Origin: Plumapathes pennacea | Taxonomy: Eukaryota > Cnidaria > Anthozoa > Antipatharia > Myriopathidae | DNA length: 64,000 nucleotides | Direction: 5' to 3' | Assembly: GCA_964036295.1 (NCBI GenBank) | Contig: OZ038473.1 | Location: 8,401,501-8,465,500 of the forward strand | In this document: piece by piece, positions 31,006 to 42,590 of the stretch | How the letters are laid out: the number at the start of each line of letters is the position of its first letter | How positions within the stretch are numbered: the stretch's first letter is position 1 | The notes under the pieces: generated by a model | The model's input: the letters and a program-made list of their open reading frames with translations, nothing else | Database searches by the model: none | What the model was told of the DNA's origin: nothing | Translations under genes and position numbers: made by a program

Positions 31006-31720
31006 TAGTCTTGTCTTTTCTGTTATTTGTTCGTCCTCAATTTGTCTACTTCACGAGAAGAATTAAATCAAGTACTGGGGGAGCTTCTGGAGTAAAATAG
31101 AGTCGCTAAGAAAATCTATAGAGTTCCTAAGCACTCAATATAACAATTTCCACTCACAGCTCAAGAACAACAAAACAACCATAAAACTCCTGACTGTGGA
31201 GAACAAAGCCCTAAAGTCTGATTCAACCACAATGAAGAAAAAAGCACAGACCTTCAAGCTCAGGTAGACACACAGGAACAGTATTCAAGAAGAGCATTTG
31301 AAATTCAAGGGCATTCCAGTTGGATCGGAGGGTATGACCAAAAGTATGCTCGATTGCATTGCTACTTTATGTTCAAGTTGACAAATCTGATACCTTCGTC
31401 TCCCATGGCCTGCCAATATCAACAGATGCCAAATATTCACCAGCAATCATAGCTAAATTCGTAGGACGAGAGGTGAGAGATCGCCTCTTCAAAGCGAGAA
31501 AGCATTTGTATAATTGTAAGGTATAGGATTTGGGCTTCCACAGCGACAACAAGATATTCATTCCTGAGAGCCTTTCACAGAGAAACAGAGTTATTTAAAA
31601 AAACTCTCCAGCTTAAAAGGGATTTTAGCTTCAAGTTCATTTGGACTAATTCTGGCCAGATATACTTAAGGAGGAATACAAGCACCCCCTTTGAAGTTGA
31701 TCCCGTCTCCAGCTGACCTC
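31006..31720 (+). mobile_element. LINE ORF1-like (coiled coil / RRM-type) remnant
   Basis: A heptad-like helical stretch (SIEFLSTQYNNFHSQLKN, KKKAQTFKLR) is followed by GIPVGSEGMTKSML, HGLPISTDAKYSPAIIAKF, REVRDRLFKARKHLY and FIWTNSGQIYLRR. The order of coiled coil, IIaKF and FxWTxxGxIxLR motifs is that of ORF1 proteins of non-LTR retrotransposons. It is broken by stops. Confidence 0.65.
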
Positions 31721-31999
31721 AACTCCATTAGATTGTTAGCTCAAGGAAAAGGTAATGCTGCCCAAGTCAAAGCTCAAGACGCCAATAACACTGGCTAAGT
31801 ATTGTCTCTATCTGCATGTTTTTTTTTACTCGTGGAACTATCTCATGGCTCTAGTGGTCTGATTTACTGGATGTTTGCCTTCTCAAGTAAGACACTTAAA
31901 TATAAACATTATATTCACTATGTAATTTGCATTTAAGCACATGGTTTATTGTCATGCTTGTTCTAGATTAGTGCGTAAAAATAAAAAAAGTTAATTCTT
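31721..31999. other. No gene recognised
   Basis: AT-rich linker between two LINE fragments, probably the inter-ORF part of the same decayed LINE. Confidence 0.4.
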
Positions 32000-32275
32000 T
32001 AGAACACCTTTCAGTGAGTGGAAACTTACTCTATATTTCTGATCATCTTCAAAACTTTCTAATCACCAATAATCTCCCAACTATTTGAAACAAGGTAAAA
32101 ATATCTAAAAGGGATTAATCAAACTTTGATGAGTCAGCTTTGATTAGGGATTTTCAGATGATTAATTGGTATCAAACTCTTTCTAGGTTAATGGCATGTT
32201 TTTTTTCTAAGAAGTAACAGAATTAGTTCACAAAGCAGTTATCCTCCAGAGAAGTATCAGTTTTCAATAAAATTC
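32000..32275 (+). mobile_element. LINE endonuclease/RT linker remnant
   Basis: NLLYISDHLQNFLITNN and KRDXSNFDESALIRDFQMINW (X is a stop) match the end of a LINE endonuclease and the start of the RT linker. Only one short block survives. Confidence 0.5.
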
Positions 32276-32485
32276 TTGAACTCTCATGTATAATCCCCCA
32301 AGCGAAGCGAGGGGTTACTAAACGTGACAACATTTGATTGAGTGAATGTTCGTCTGTCATTCAGTCAGGCAAGGGGCAGACAACACTTTATGTAAAGACT
32401 AATGGAAAACTATTCTACTCCTTATAAGGAAGTTCGTTCCAACAGAGAGCATCGGAAGGAAAGCTGGGCCAAGCTAGCAAATTTG

Positions 32486-32898
32486 GAAAGACAAAAGCGC
32501 TTGAAAGCAAATACAGAGTTTCAGAATCAAAAGCGTGCCCAGCAGAAAACTCTGGAAAGACAACAGCGCTTGAAAGTGAATTGAGAGTTGCAGAAGCGAA
32601 AGCTGGCCCAGCAGAAACCTCCAGAGAGACAACAGCGCTTGAAAGCAAATCAGGAGTTGCAGAATCAAAAGCATGCCCAGCAGAAAACTCCAGAAAGACA
32701 ACAGCGCATGAAAGCAAATCAGGAGATGCAGAAGCAAAACCTGGCCCAGCAGAAAACTCCAGAGACAACAGCACTTGAAAACGAATTGAGAGTTGCAGAA
32801 ATGAAAGCGGGCCCAGCAAAAAAAAACCAGAATGACAACAGAACATGAAAGCAGATCAGGAGTTTCAAAAGCAAAAGCGGGCCCAGCAGAAAACTCCG
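32486..32898 (+). repeat. Six 69-bp tandem coding repeats in the Helitron N-terminus
   Basis: The unit encodes about 23 residues of the pattern ERQQRLKANQELQNQKHAQQ(KTP). Six copies run from 32486 to 32898, the fifth shortened by one base. The units would form a Gln/Lys-rich coiled coil. The second copy contains a TGA, and the fifth shifts frame. Confidence 0.9.
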
Positions 32899-33049
32899 CA
32901 AAGAGGGCAATCACCAGTGAGTCACTTTCCGACGTGGCAATGAAACGTCTGACAAAAGACGTGCTGCAGTTGTTGAAGAGTGTCACGATCAGAGACAATA
33001 TCTGCATGACCGTGGGTGGGCAAATCCAGAAACTCCTTCATTCCACGAA

Positions 33050-33470
33050 CAAGAGTGGGTACAGGAGGAACTTGTTGCCTTTCACCACTTTGAGGAAAAC
33101 CTCCGACACTTACACTGCAAGGCATGCAAAAAAACATGGCCGATCACCAACCAAAGTATGTCCGAGCAGAACTACACCTGCACCAGGTGCAAGCGCAACA
33201 AAAAGACTTCATGTCGATTGTTTTCAGCTGACAATGACATGGATCCTGGGACAGTGCCTGCAGAACTACAGGACCTCACTGAAGTAGAGGAAATGCTGAT
33301 TGCCAGAGCTTTCCCCATGTGTTTACTGGAAACACAGCAGCCAGCGTGGGTACAAAGGTCATGTTTTCAACTTGCCACAGGATGTTCAGGGATTTCTCAA
33401 CACTCTTCCAGCCAATGTGAGTGATCTGCCCGTTCTTATCACCAGGAAGCAAGGGGCAGGTAAGAATTGA
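33050..33470 (+). pseudogene. Helitron zinc-finger / DUF6570-like exon
   Basis: HCKACKKTW and YTCTRCKRNKKTSCR form paired CxxC motifs, followed by FSADNDMDPGTVPAELQDL and VEEMLIARAFPM, the signature found ahead of the Rep domain in many animal Helitrons. The frame shifts at about 33312, and the remainder (GHVFNLPQDVQGF, VSDLPVLI) reads in another frame. Confidence 0.7.
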
Positions 33471-33948
33471 AAACTATTCTGTATGGCTTTTATGGTTGTA
33501 TTTAAATTTTTGACCTCTTGTGTATTGATTGCCAAATTTACACAATTATGCATTAATTACAATACAGCCATTCTTTGCCATTGTTTATATTCAACGAACA
33601 GCTGAACAAAGAACGCATGGTGAAATTTTGTTTTATCTCAATTCCTGCTTAATCAGACCACTGATTGTGTTTTGTTATTAATTGCTGCATTTTCATACAG
33701 AAGGATCGAAGAGAACACTACTGTGTACTCTGTACTTTGATATACTATTGCAAAAGCTTTAGTTTGTTTTTAGAATATTTGCCAATTTTTACTATCAGTC
33801 CTTAATTAATTTACAGTATTTTATGATCTATGCAGTGTCTTTTTAGCTGTCCATATGTGCATTCGTTTTTATGCCATAGACACTTGATGGATTCAAAAGC
33901 ATTTACAGCAGTGCTTTTAGGAAAGAATTATTTATTAGATAACACTTC

Positions 33949-35700
33949 ATGAAGACTATAGTGCGCCGCAAGCGAGTCTTGAAGGCCAACAATCCCTACT
34001 ACAAGGACATTATCATCGACTACAAATCACTGCAACAACTGCCTGAAGATGATGTTCCAAGTGGCCTGCTAATGGTTGAGAACAATGATGACAGCTCACG
34101 AAGAAGAGTTACACATAACCCTGATGAACCCTCTTATACACAGGAGGATGCTGATGGAGATGATGAACTTGCAAGAAGTTTCCTTCCTCTCCCACTCCAC
34201 AAAAAGCCAGATCAGGATGCAATCAGATCAGCTGTTGATGGACAGGATCCATTAGAATGGCCATCAGTCACTGGAAACTCCATCAATGAGTTCAAGACCG
34301 CAGGCCTGGCTTCTATGGCTTTTCCCACCCTCTTCCCATATGGAAAAGGTGACCCGACTAACCAAGGACAAAAGAGGGCTACATCTTTAGCTGACTCATT
34401 CAAGCACCTGCTGAAGTATTCTGACCAAGAAACTAATGGCCACTTTCGTTGGAGGTTTGCTTCTCATGCTCACTTACCCTACTGGGCTCTAAACATGAAA
34501 CACAGGCACCAGCTGTTATCCCAAGTAAACATCTACCTGAAGCAGCACCCCAAAGATATATAGAAGAACTGCGTTCAATGGTGAAAGATATGTCGGCCAA
34601 ACAACTGATGAACCGGGTAAAGATGTATGCCACCAAGATCCAGGGCACCAGGCAGTATTGGTTCCATCACCTACAGAAACTTTAAGCACCGTTTGACCAG
34701 AAGGGATACCCTACCTTCTTCTTAACTGTCAGTGCAGCAGATAACTACTGGTCAGATCTCCACTGCCTACTGCAGCAGCCAGAAGGTGCAACCCGTGGTA
34801 TGCAGATGCAAGCTATTATCAACAACCCCAATCTAACAGATTGGTACTTCTCAGTCAAATTGCCAGAGTTCATCAACCATTGGATGTATGGGTGCCTTGA
34901 TGCAAGTTGGCACTGGTATCAATATGAATGGCAAGTACGTGGATCTATTCACGCCCATGGCTGTGCTTAGCAGAAGAATAACCTTGGACTTTGTGACCTC
35001 ATCACCAAAGCTGCCAAGGGCTGGGAAGCACAAAATATGCTCTCTGATCCCAACGCTAATCGCGAAGAGCTGCTGGCAACAATTGCAGAGGGCAACCAAG
35101 CCAAGGTAATGGCAGTCGAATGTGCAGATTGGCTAGTGACAACAATGAATGAGGCAATGCTGGACTTCAATGCCAACTGTTTCCAGCAGTGTGCCAAGGC
35201 ATGAACCAAGAAAATGTCAGCACTCAAATGTTGCACTATGTCACAAATGTTCACTTCAATCACTGCATCATCAACTCAATCAAGTGTGAGGCATTGAACC
35301 AGCAATCTATGATGGCATGCAGGTTTCAGAAAGGTGCATCATGGCAAAGCTCCATCCTGTTGTACAAACTCTACACAGCACTTCCAACCAGTCCTGATGG
35401 CAACTGCCTGTGGCATATGGTCTCACAGGGACTGATAGGCACAGAAGATTTGACAGCTGACCTGCGACTCCTAACCTTGCTGACAATGATAGAGAATGAG
35501 CAGTACTTCAGGCAGCTCCTCAGCCTTGAGAGTAAAGATGACACGTTTGCAGACATTGTCATGACAGCTGCCACATGGGGCTTGGGGTGGAAAATTTCAT
35601 CTCCATGCACTTTCCTTGTACTGAACAGAGCAATATATGTCTACTCAACATTCCGTCTCAGGGATAGCAATGGACACCAATATTCAAACAAAAGACCGTT
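33949..35700 (+). pseudogene. Helitron Rep (HUH) and OTU remnants, copy B
   Basis: 33949-34560 is a clean frame (RRKRVLKANNPYYKD, DEPSYTQEDADGDD, FPTLFPYGKGD, HFRWRFASHAHLPYW). It ends in a TAG just after HPKDI, where the next frame continues. The HUH motif appears as RGSIHAHGCA, followed immediately by a stop, and the Rep region then breaks off near FNANCFQQC. 35189-35700 encodes an OTU protease start (SPDGNCLWHMVSQGL, VMTAATWGLGW). Compared with copy A, six codons are missing near 33985. Confidence 0.7.
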
Positions 35701-35702
35701 AT

Positions 35703-36870
35703 GCAAAAAAAAATTACAGGCCCATATCAGTCCTCCCTTGCATGGATGACGTATTTGAAAAATACTGGAAAAACAGATTACAACTTTCTATGTAGCCTCA
35801 TAGTAAATTTTAATTCATAGCTTCATAGCCTTCTTTTCCGGTAGCTTCATCTTCAGTTTCATAGCCACAATAATTTCACACCTTTGTAGCTACTATTATT
35901 TCACGGCTATACAGCTATTATTTCACCGTCTCATAGCCATTTCTTCTCTACTACTATAATTACCTCTTCTACCTCAAAGCTTTATAGCTGTATAATATCA
36001 TCATTTTACATTGCAGCCTGTTACGTATGGACCTCATAGCCCATTATTAGGGTCACCGCTGTCCGGTGCATAGTTTCACTTCATCCTAGTCTGACAATTG
36101 TACCCATGCTCTTGATTTAGTATTTGCCTATAATTACATGAACAAATATGTTATTGTGCCATTGACTACACCCATTCATTTTACTCTTTTGTTCCTTTAC
36201 AAATCACTTCACACAGATATCAAGTCCTCTGCTTGCCTCATTGGCCCAAGCCCTACCCATCCTCCTCACTTCTTGCAGTACTAAAGGGTTGCCATGGACA
36301 CTTCCAGAGGTGGAAGGATTAGGCAGCCAACCTTATTAAGATCCCCTTAGTTCCAAGCACAAAATACCCATAGCATTCTTTATTTAGTAATCTTATTTCT
36401 CTAGGGTTTGGCCTTTTCTACAGACTAATACACCATTGCTTTTTGCCTTTTGTTCATTCTCTTCGGTATGAGAAAGAAATTATGTAATATGTCCACAAAC
36501 TTTCCTCATATTTCTCTTCAATTGGCAGGAGAGTGTATAAATCAAGAAACACACACAAAGTTCTTGGGTGTAATCGCTGACAAGGAAATTTCATGGAATA
36601 AACAAATAGATTACATTATTCGTAAAATATTCTCGTAAAGCATTCTTTATAAAACCAGGCATTATTTAAGTGCGGATATTTTACTGAAACTTTATTACAA
36701 TTTAATATATCTTATTGTACTTTAATTTGGGGAAGTAATTACAAATCAAAACTTAATCCTATTTATATTTTGCACAAAAGAGCTCTGAGAGCTATTACTT
36801 TCAGTGAGAGGACATCTGAAATGAAATTAATTTGGGCTACAAAGGGTTAAGGCTATTGTACATAGTCTTA
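35703..36870 (+). mobile_element. LINE reverse transcriptase fragments (start and C-terminal parts)
   Basis: KKNYRPISVLPCMDDVFEKY at 35709-35768 is the start of an RT domain, abutting the Helitron at an A-run. The thumb-side motifs reappear at 36450-36640 (HTKFLGVIADKEISWNKQI) and, frame-shifted, YKTRHYLSADILLKLYYNLI to about 36860. The stretch 35795-36400 has no coding signal but many TCATAGCYATTATTTCAC-like words. Whether both ends are one deleted LINE is uncertain. Confidence 0.6.
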
Positions 36871-38230
36871 AAAAGGCTTTGCCCTTCCAAGCCTTCCGCC
36901 AATAAGCAGCGCCTGCCTATTTTACCTCATCACCTTTGCAAATTGGTTTCACGCTTTGCGGGTCCTACAACAAAACCTTATGCTTGATCAACTTTTTAGG
37001 GTTTTTCCGTTTCAATGAGCTATGCAGTTCTAGATGTCACACGTGACCTTTCACGATTCGTACTTCTCAGTGTTCATTCCCAAGAGCACAACCGAAAGCC
37101 AAGATCAGTTTCACACAGGTCCTTCCATACTCATTTCCAAAACTGGCAATGCCACCTGTCCTTATGACATGCTCAAGAGATATGCCTCAATGAAGTTTTC
37201 TGAAACTGACCCTGCATAAACCAGCCCTGTAAAAATGTTCTTTTAGAGCTAAACCATATGATCACTGAAAGCGATTGCAATATTGCTGGCATAATCCCCG
37301 AGATGTCAGAACCACTTCCGACAGCCATCTTGCCCATAAAGTCCCCAGTCAAGAGGCCAAATTCCAGAGATGATATTTAGTCATCACAGCCCGCTCCCAA
37401 ACGTCCAAGGACAGAAGAGAGATTCAGATCCATCCAGAACAGAATCACCTCCCTTCAGGCCAGACAAGCAAAGGCAAAACTGTCCTTGTTCATTCTTAAG
37501 AAACACATCGCCAAATCTACCTGTCCAGTGAGCCTACAGTACCAACCTAAACTGCACCTGAGGTCAGAGACAATTCGACGACACTTAAGAAAGATCTCCA
37601 AAGCAGCTGAAAAACAACTGCTACTACTGATGGTGAATCAACACGAACACAACTTACACTGAGACCATAAACAGCCTTAACGCACAGCTTCTGACCCTGT
37701 TGCCAGACCAGCCTCAGCTCAACCTAGCCCACAAGAGTCCATTGAGCCAGCCACAGATCCTTGATAAGGACAGAAACCACAGAAGTGCCCAACAACCATC
37801 AGCCAATCCGCGTACGTGACTACACTCTAAGAAGAGCCCAAAGCAAAAAAAATTGATGCAGAACACTTTGTAGTTGTAACAACAAGGACCCAAAATGAAC
37901 AGTTCATTAAAAACCTTTCAACCAGAGTCCCACCTGACAGCAAAGTCAATTCACTGTCTAAAAATCTTAGATAGCTTTTACAAGCCATTGCCAAGATAAG
38001 TTTGTTTTTAGATCCCTTTTGTATCAACAAAGCGCTATTCTCTCTGTTCAGGGTCTCAAGTATCCTACAGCACGAGAGACTTTTTTTAGGAGTTCAAAGC
38101 TCTCAGGATACACACCTCACCTGGGCACACTCTCTACGCACCAGAGGTGCATCCACAGCCACCAACCACGATCTGCCCAACAGAGTGATGAAAACACAAG
38201 GGCAATGGAAGTCATAGAGAAGCAAGGACC
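36870..38230 (+). pseudogene. Tyrosine recombinase (Crypton/DIRS-type), split
   Basis: The N-terminal half of the catalytic domain at about 36880-37219 shows FFRFNEL (first Arg), VTFHDSYFSVFIPKS and ATCPYDMLKRY. The C-terminal half is at 38005-38217: GLKYPTARETFF, KLSGYTPH, then HSLRTRGASTATNH (HxxR) and QGQWKS, with a shift at about 38120. The final Tyr region is missing because a stop follows. About 770 bp of unrelated sequence separates the halves. The proteins resemble XerD-like recombinases found as repetitive genes in cnidarians. Confidence 0.7.
37235..38000 (+). other. Unknown sequence inside the tyrosine recombinase, with coiled-coil-like frame
   Basis: One frame (about 37395-37660) gives RFRSIQNRITSLQARQAKAK and a helical basic stretch with SLQYQPKLHL, open for about 85 codons. 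It is not recognised. It may be a separate insertion or a family-specific spacer. Confidence 0.4.
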
Positions 38231-38985
38231 TCTATTGTGAGAAAGATGTTAGGCATCAGCTATTATTCACTCTCAATTTGGACATTTGATTTTCACCCCA
38301 TCTACCATAACCTTTGGTAGTATTATCTTTTTCTCCACATGCTTTTCTTCCTTGACTTGAGCTGGTCGGCTCTTCCTTTTTTTAGGTAAGAAATACTTCC
38401 TATTCCGCTGAGCAAAGCATAAGAAAATAGAAATATATATTTTTCAGTTACTAATGAGCTAGCTATTTGCCTTTGTTCGCATCCCACGGGACATTGATAA
38501 TTCACTTATACCACCCTTTAAACATTCCAAGTCACTTGATACCTTCCAGCAAACACGTTTAACTCTGTCAAATTGCCAGGCCAACAACCCTGTTTCCTGT
38601 ATTTAGGTAAGAAATATTTTCTATTGGCTGAGCGTAGCAAAAGAATAGAAGGGTTCATATCATTTTGTATACCGTGGATCTAACACAGGTCTAACCATGG
38701 GTCTAACTACAAAGGTCTACTAGATATTTCATTACTCAAAACTTGGTTAGTTCTTTGTCTCACAATAAATTCCCCATTTCTAGCCGGAATGTAAGTGCCA
38801 AAATACAATGTATTCCTTTAGTCTATTGTGTTATGTTTAATTTTATTTGTTTGTTTCGTTTTGTTAACTTTATCTTGTAAGCTTATATAGCCATATTCAC
38901 ATTCAGTCTTCACGTCAGGTCAGGGAAATACAAGCAACTACAGTTTTTTTAATATAATGGCCAAATATGTTCACATGTAGCTGGC
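38231..38985. repeat. Short direct repeat in otherwise uninformative DNA
   Basis: TAGGTAAGAAATACTTCCTA…GAGCAAAGCATAAGAAAATAGAA (38383-38432) recurs with changes at 38604-38650. No gene is seen. Confidence 0.6.
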
Positions 38986-39355
38986 TCCACCACAAAAATA
39001 TCTTCAATGGTCTACTTTTAAAGGAAAGCAAGCTGATTGCCCCAGGCACATTGAAGTCCCAAATGCTTGAGATTTTACACAAGTCACATCAAGGCATCAT
39101 GAGGTGCAAGTGACACGCACATGATGTACTCTGAAGGCACGGAATGTCAAGCCAGATCGAAGACACAGTGGCAACTTGTCCAGTGCAGCAAGTAAAAGAA
39201 ATCCCACCCAAAATAGCTGATGGTGATCAGTGAGCTGCCAAACTGACCCTGGCCTAAAGCTGGAGCAGACCACCTTGAACCCAACAAAGCACACTACTTA
39301 GTTTGTGTCTACTACTATTCCAAGTGGATTGAGCTTGCAAAGCTAGACAACCTAA
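38986..39355 (+). mobile_element. Ty3/gypsy integrase remnant
   Basis: The zinc region and core start are readable in shifting frames: EILHKSHQGIMRCK, then YLVCVYYYSKWIELAKL-type residues near 39300-39345. The piece is short and heavily broken. 39356-39620 shows nothing recognisable. Confidence 0.55.
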
Positions 39356-39624
39356 CAAGAACACCATCTGCTATCTCAAGATCCAGAATTTGGAGCACCG
39401 CAACCGACCTAATCGAAAAGGCAAAAACTCCATACAAAGCTGTTACAACACAGAAATACTTAACTGGAAAAGGTTAACCTATCACGCAGGTTGAAGACAA
39501 CCATCCTAACAACAGTGCCACTACTAAAACCTTAACCCATTAGCACTCAAAGCGCCATCATGCGTCCATAAGATATACCGCTGTGAAAGTTAAAAGCGCC
39601 ATCATGCGCCCGCTGCAACTTGGC

Positions 39625-40085
39625 ACACTTTGAAGTATCGTGATTGATGAAGTTTTGGTGAAATTCACTGGAAGGTTTAGCATCAAGCACTACATGTACA
39701 AGCACCACAGTTTGCAGGGACAAACAAACTGTCAATTCCTCTCGCCAAACACTCAGCCAGCCAGCCATAAAAATCCATGCAGAAAATCAGGGTCAAAAGA
39801 AAGTTGTTCCGGAGGTACACTGGCAGAAGGCCCCGGTTGTTGAAACATACGTCAAACATTGACATCATTGATCAATATTGAAGCTACTACAAGGCTGGTG
39901 GGAGCTACCATAAATGGTGGAAGTGTCTTTCCAGGTTCCTTGTAGATCTGTGCGTGGTGAATGGTTTCATCTTGCACCGACTTTGAGGACACACTTGAGG
40001 AAATCAACGCAGTCACCAACTGGAGCTTATTCACCAGTTGATAGCTGACTACAGCAGCTACAAACAAAACTCCAAACACTGTCGC
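39625..40085 (+). pseudogene. Second piggyBac transposase fragment
   Basis: VIDEVLVKFTGRFSIKHYM (39640) is the first-Asp motif of piggyBac transposases. SYHKWWKCLSRFLVDLCVVN (about 39905-39965) and a following LIADYSSYKQ (40037) are the C-terminal motifs. The middle with the second and third Asp is deleted. This copy is a different subfamily from 4771-7049. Confidence 0.65.
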
Positions 40086-40214
40086 CTACATTACCCTTCA
40101 GTGATTTCGACATATAGAGCAGCCCTCATACAGTACAAAAATTCCAATCTCCACTGCATTGAGCGCCAGTGGCAGTTTTGTAAAAACATGGATCCTTTTA
40201 ACTTCAATCCTGTA

Positions 40215-40580
40215 AATGTCAAATGGTGAAATTTGCCACTGTGATTGTTCGATTTCCACCAACTACATTTTGTTGATCTTTTCTGAAGTACCCGAGTTTT
40301 AAGATAATATTGGTGCCTCGGATTGTGCTCAGGTCAGCTCCAGTCAACCCCTTAAAGAAAGCATTTCATTCACTTTACAGCTGCAAGCTTGCCTCCCATA
40401 AAAAGGCCATTCACAGCTGTCCATCTAACTGCTTGGCCTTGTATCTTGTAGTATCAAAACACTTCTGTCGGTACTCAATCACTGCTCACCACAATGAATT
40501 AAACTTGAACTGCTTAGCCACCAGGAGGTCGTACGCCAGACAGCCCGGCGAACATTAGATTTTGAGACAGCAACCTGCTT
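40215..40580 (-). mobile_element. Helitron terminal fragment C
   Basis: Blocks such as GTGATTGTTCGATTTCCA (40239) and CCGGCGAACATTAGATTTTGAG (40546) recur in the same order and orientation at 41.9-42.6 and 44.5-44.9 kb and near 2.3 kb. It has no protein capacity. Confidence 0.6.
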
Positions 40581-40719
40581 TGCATCTCAAAAAATAGCAC
40601 AATACTGCTGTACACCATTTGGGTCGTGATGTATACTGTGAAGTATCATGGGTAGCTGGAATAAATCATCTTTTCATTCATGCAGTGCTTAAAGTAGCGG
40701 TTGCCCTGTCATATAAGAA

Positions 40720-41420
40720 GACTCCTTCCACGTCGAGCCGAGACACCAGAGCTTCCTACGCTTTCTGTGGTTCAGGAACAATGACCCCTCGGAGATCATC
40801 GAGTATCAGATGACTGTACACCTGTTTGGAAACGGACCAAGTCCAGCAGTAGCAACATTTGGACTACGGAAGACAGCGCTTCACGGCGAGGAGGTCCACG
40901 GAGCTGACATCAAGAAGTTTATCGACAGGAACTTCTACATAGACGATGATCTTGATGGCTGAAGTGACCAGAATTGTCAACTGCCGCCCCATAGCAGTCG
41001 TCTCATCGGACGCAGAAGAGGTCCAGCCTTTGTCACCATCGATACTACTCACCGGGAAGACACGCCCACTCGCCCCTCCACCGGGAAACTTTGTCGCAGA
41101 AGACCTCTATGCACGGCATCGATGGAGAAGAGTCCAGTACCTGGCCGACCAGTTCTGGACCAGATGACGGTGTGAGTACCTGCACAACCTACAGCGTAGA
41201 CCAAAGTGGCAAGAACAACGAACCAACCTGGCAGCTGGAGACATAGAGTGGTCAACAATATCAAGAGCGAAGACGGAGAAGTCAGAAAGGCGGAGATCTT
41301 GACGACGAATGGACAGCAAAAGAAGACACTGCTTCGTCCCATCAGCCAACTCGTTTTTCTGATGTCTACCAAGGAAGTTGGAGCCTGACTCACGGACACC
41401 CTACTACGTGTGACTATCAC
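40720..41420 (+). pseudogene. Third BEL/Pao fragment: RT joined to integrase C-terminus
   Basis: FLRFLWFRNNDPSEIIEYQM and GPSPAVATFGLRKTA with FIDRNFYIDDDL (RT motifs up to the catalytic Asp pair) stop at about 40960. The next codons (VTRIVNCRPIAVV, RWRRVQYLADQFW) belong to the end of the integrase. Thus RT-RNase H and most of integrase have been lost in one junction. It is followed by a probable 3' LTR. Confidence 0.75.
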
Positions 41421-41503
41421 TTACTAGTAGAACTTCGGATTGGATATTGTTACAGTTAGACTCGTAGTGTGGTTTGTTTTTTTTTGTATCCTTGGGCGAG
41501 GAG

Positions 41504-41866
41504 TGTTACGTTTAGTTATTATACCCAGCCTTTGTAATTCAGTTAATCTGTTAGCTGTTAATCCACCATGCTTCCAGTGTTACACAATACTTTGGCGTCC
41601 CTTTCACGCCACGTTTCAGAGAGCTGGAGCGTAAGCCCATAAGATGTACGTACATCGCTATAATTAGCTCTTGTTCACCACCCTCGTAGCCACCACTCTT
41701 CACCTCATTTAGTAATTTTGTGTTATGATTTTACTGCAGTTTTCACCGTTTCGAATGATTCCTGTATGACCCAATAAATACTTTGGAGCACAACCTTCAG
41801 GCATTCATTCAGCGGTTGACACTAGCAGCTCTGGTTGAATATCGGACGTCATCCGGAGACGCGACA
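41504..41866 (+). repeat. Probable 3' LTR of the third BEL/Pao fragment
   Basis: TGTTACGTTTAGTTATTATA follows a purine-rich GGGCGAGGAG, contains AATAAA at 41775, and ends near GGAGACGCGACA before Helitron-like sequence. No second LTR is visible to confirm it. Confidence 0.5.
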
Positions 41867-42590
41867 TTTGACTAAATCATTCAAGACTCCCAAGTTCCAA
41901 TTGCTCTGAGCGAATACAGTAGCTGAAACTGGCGACAGAAGCATATTAAAACAATACTTCGAGGGATAATGATCAGCATACAGATTTTAATGCATTCTTG
42001 AAGTGATCGAATTACAAGATAAGGGTAGAATATATTTGTCACGGTGATTGTTCGATTTCCAATGACTAACCTTTGTTGCTTCTCCTTTCTGAATAAGTAT
42101 CTGAGTTTAACACAAAACGGCATCTGAAGCTCCCGATTTGCTTCCAAGCACTGTTCCCTTTGCAGAGCCATTTCTTCGGCACGCTTCCGTTCATGATACT
42201 GTCGGTTACAACATGTTTGTCATCTTTTCTCTAGACGTATTTGGCGCTGTTCGATTGTTTCACAATTTCGCCTTGCCCGTGCCTGTTCCCTTCTCTTTTG
42301 AAGACGAGCTTCGCAAGACCGTTCTGTTTCAAGTTTTCCAGTTTTCAAATTCATTTTCGTGAATGCAGTTACATACAATTATTGCTTCGTTCAAATCTTT
42401 TTTCTTCCAAACTGTCAGTAAAACACTGCCAGAAACGCTAATCGATAAATATTATGTCATTGCCTTGGGCACCTGGCCTAAAAAGTCGTACATAACACTG
42501 ACTGACAAATATTAAATTTCGAGGTGGCAACACACTTGGAGTCTTCAAATAAGGCGATTTTGCTGCATTAGCATAATGATTATTACCCTT
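41867..42590 (-). mobile_element. Helitron fragment D (terminal region plus N-terminal exon)
   Basis: It matches copy A (1972-2440) across the coding part and fragment E (44541-44945) across the terminal part. Shared words include CCTGTTCCCTTCTCTTTTGA (42281). Confidence 0.65.

Larger units (their letters stand above)
32286..35702 (+). mobile_element. Helitron copy B (5' and Rep part, with OTU domain)
   Basis: The left end is near TAATCCCCCAAGCGAAGCGA (32290). Then come an N-terminal basic repeat exon, a zinc-finger/DUF6570-like exon (33050-33470), an intron (about 33475-33945), the Rep exon (33949-35160) and an OTU-type protease segment (35370-35700). The helicase is absent: the copy stops at about 35702, where a LINE fragment begins. 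The intron is well conserved with copy A on the opposite strand, confirming a common family. Confidence 0.75.

Noticed and set aside
35790-36010. Possible satellite of TCATAGC words
   Set aside because: Words recur irregularly without a fixed period; treated as low-complexity sequence.
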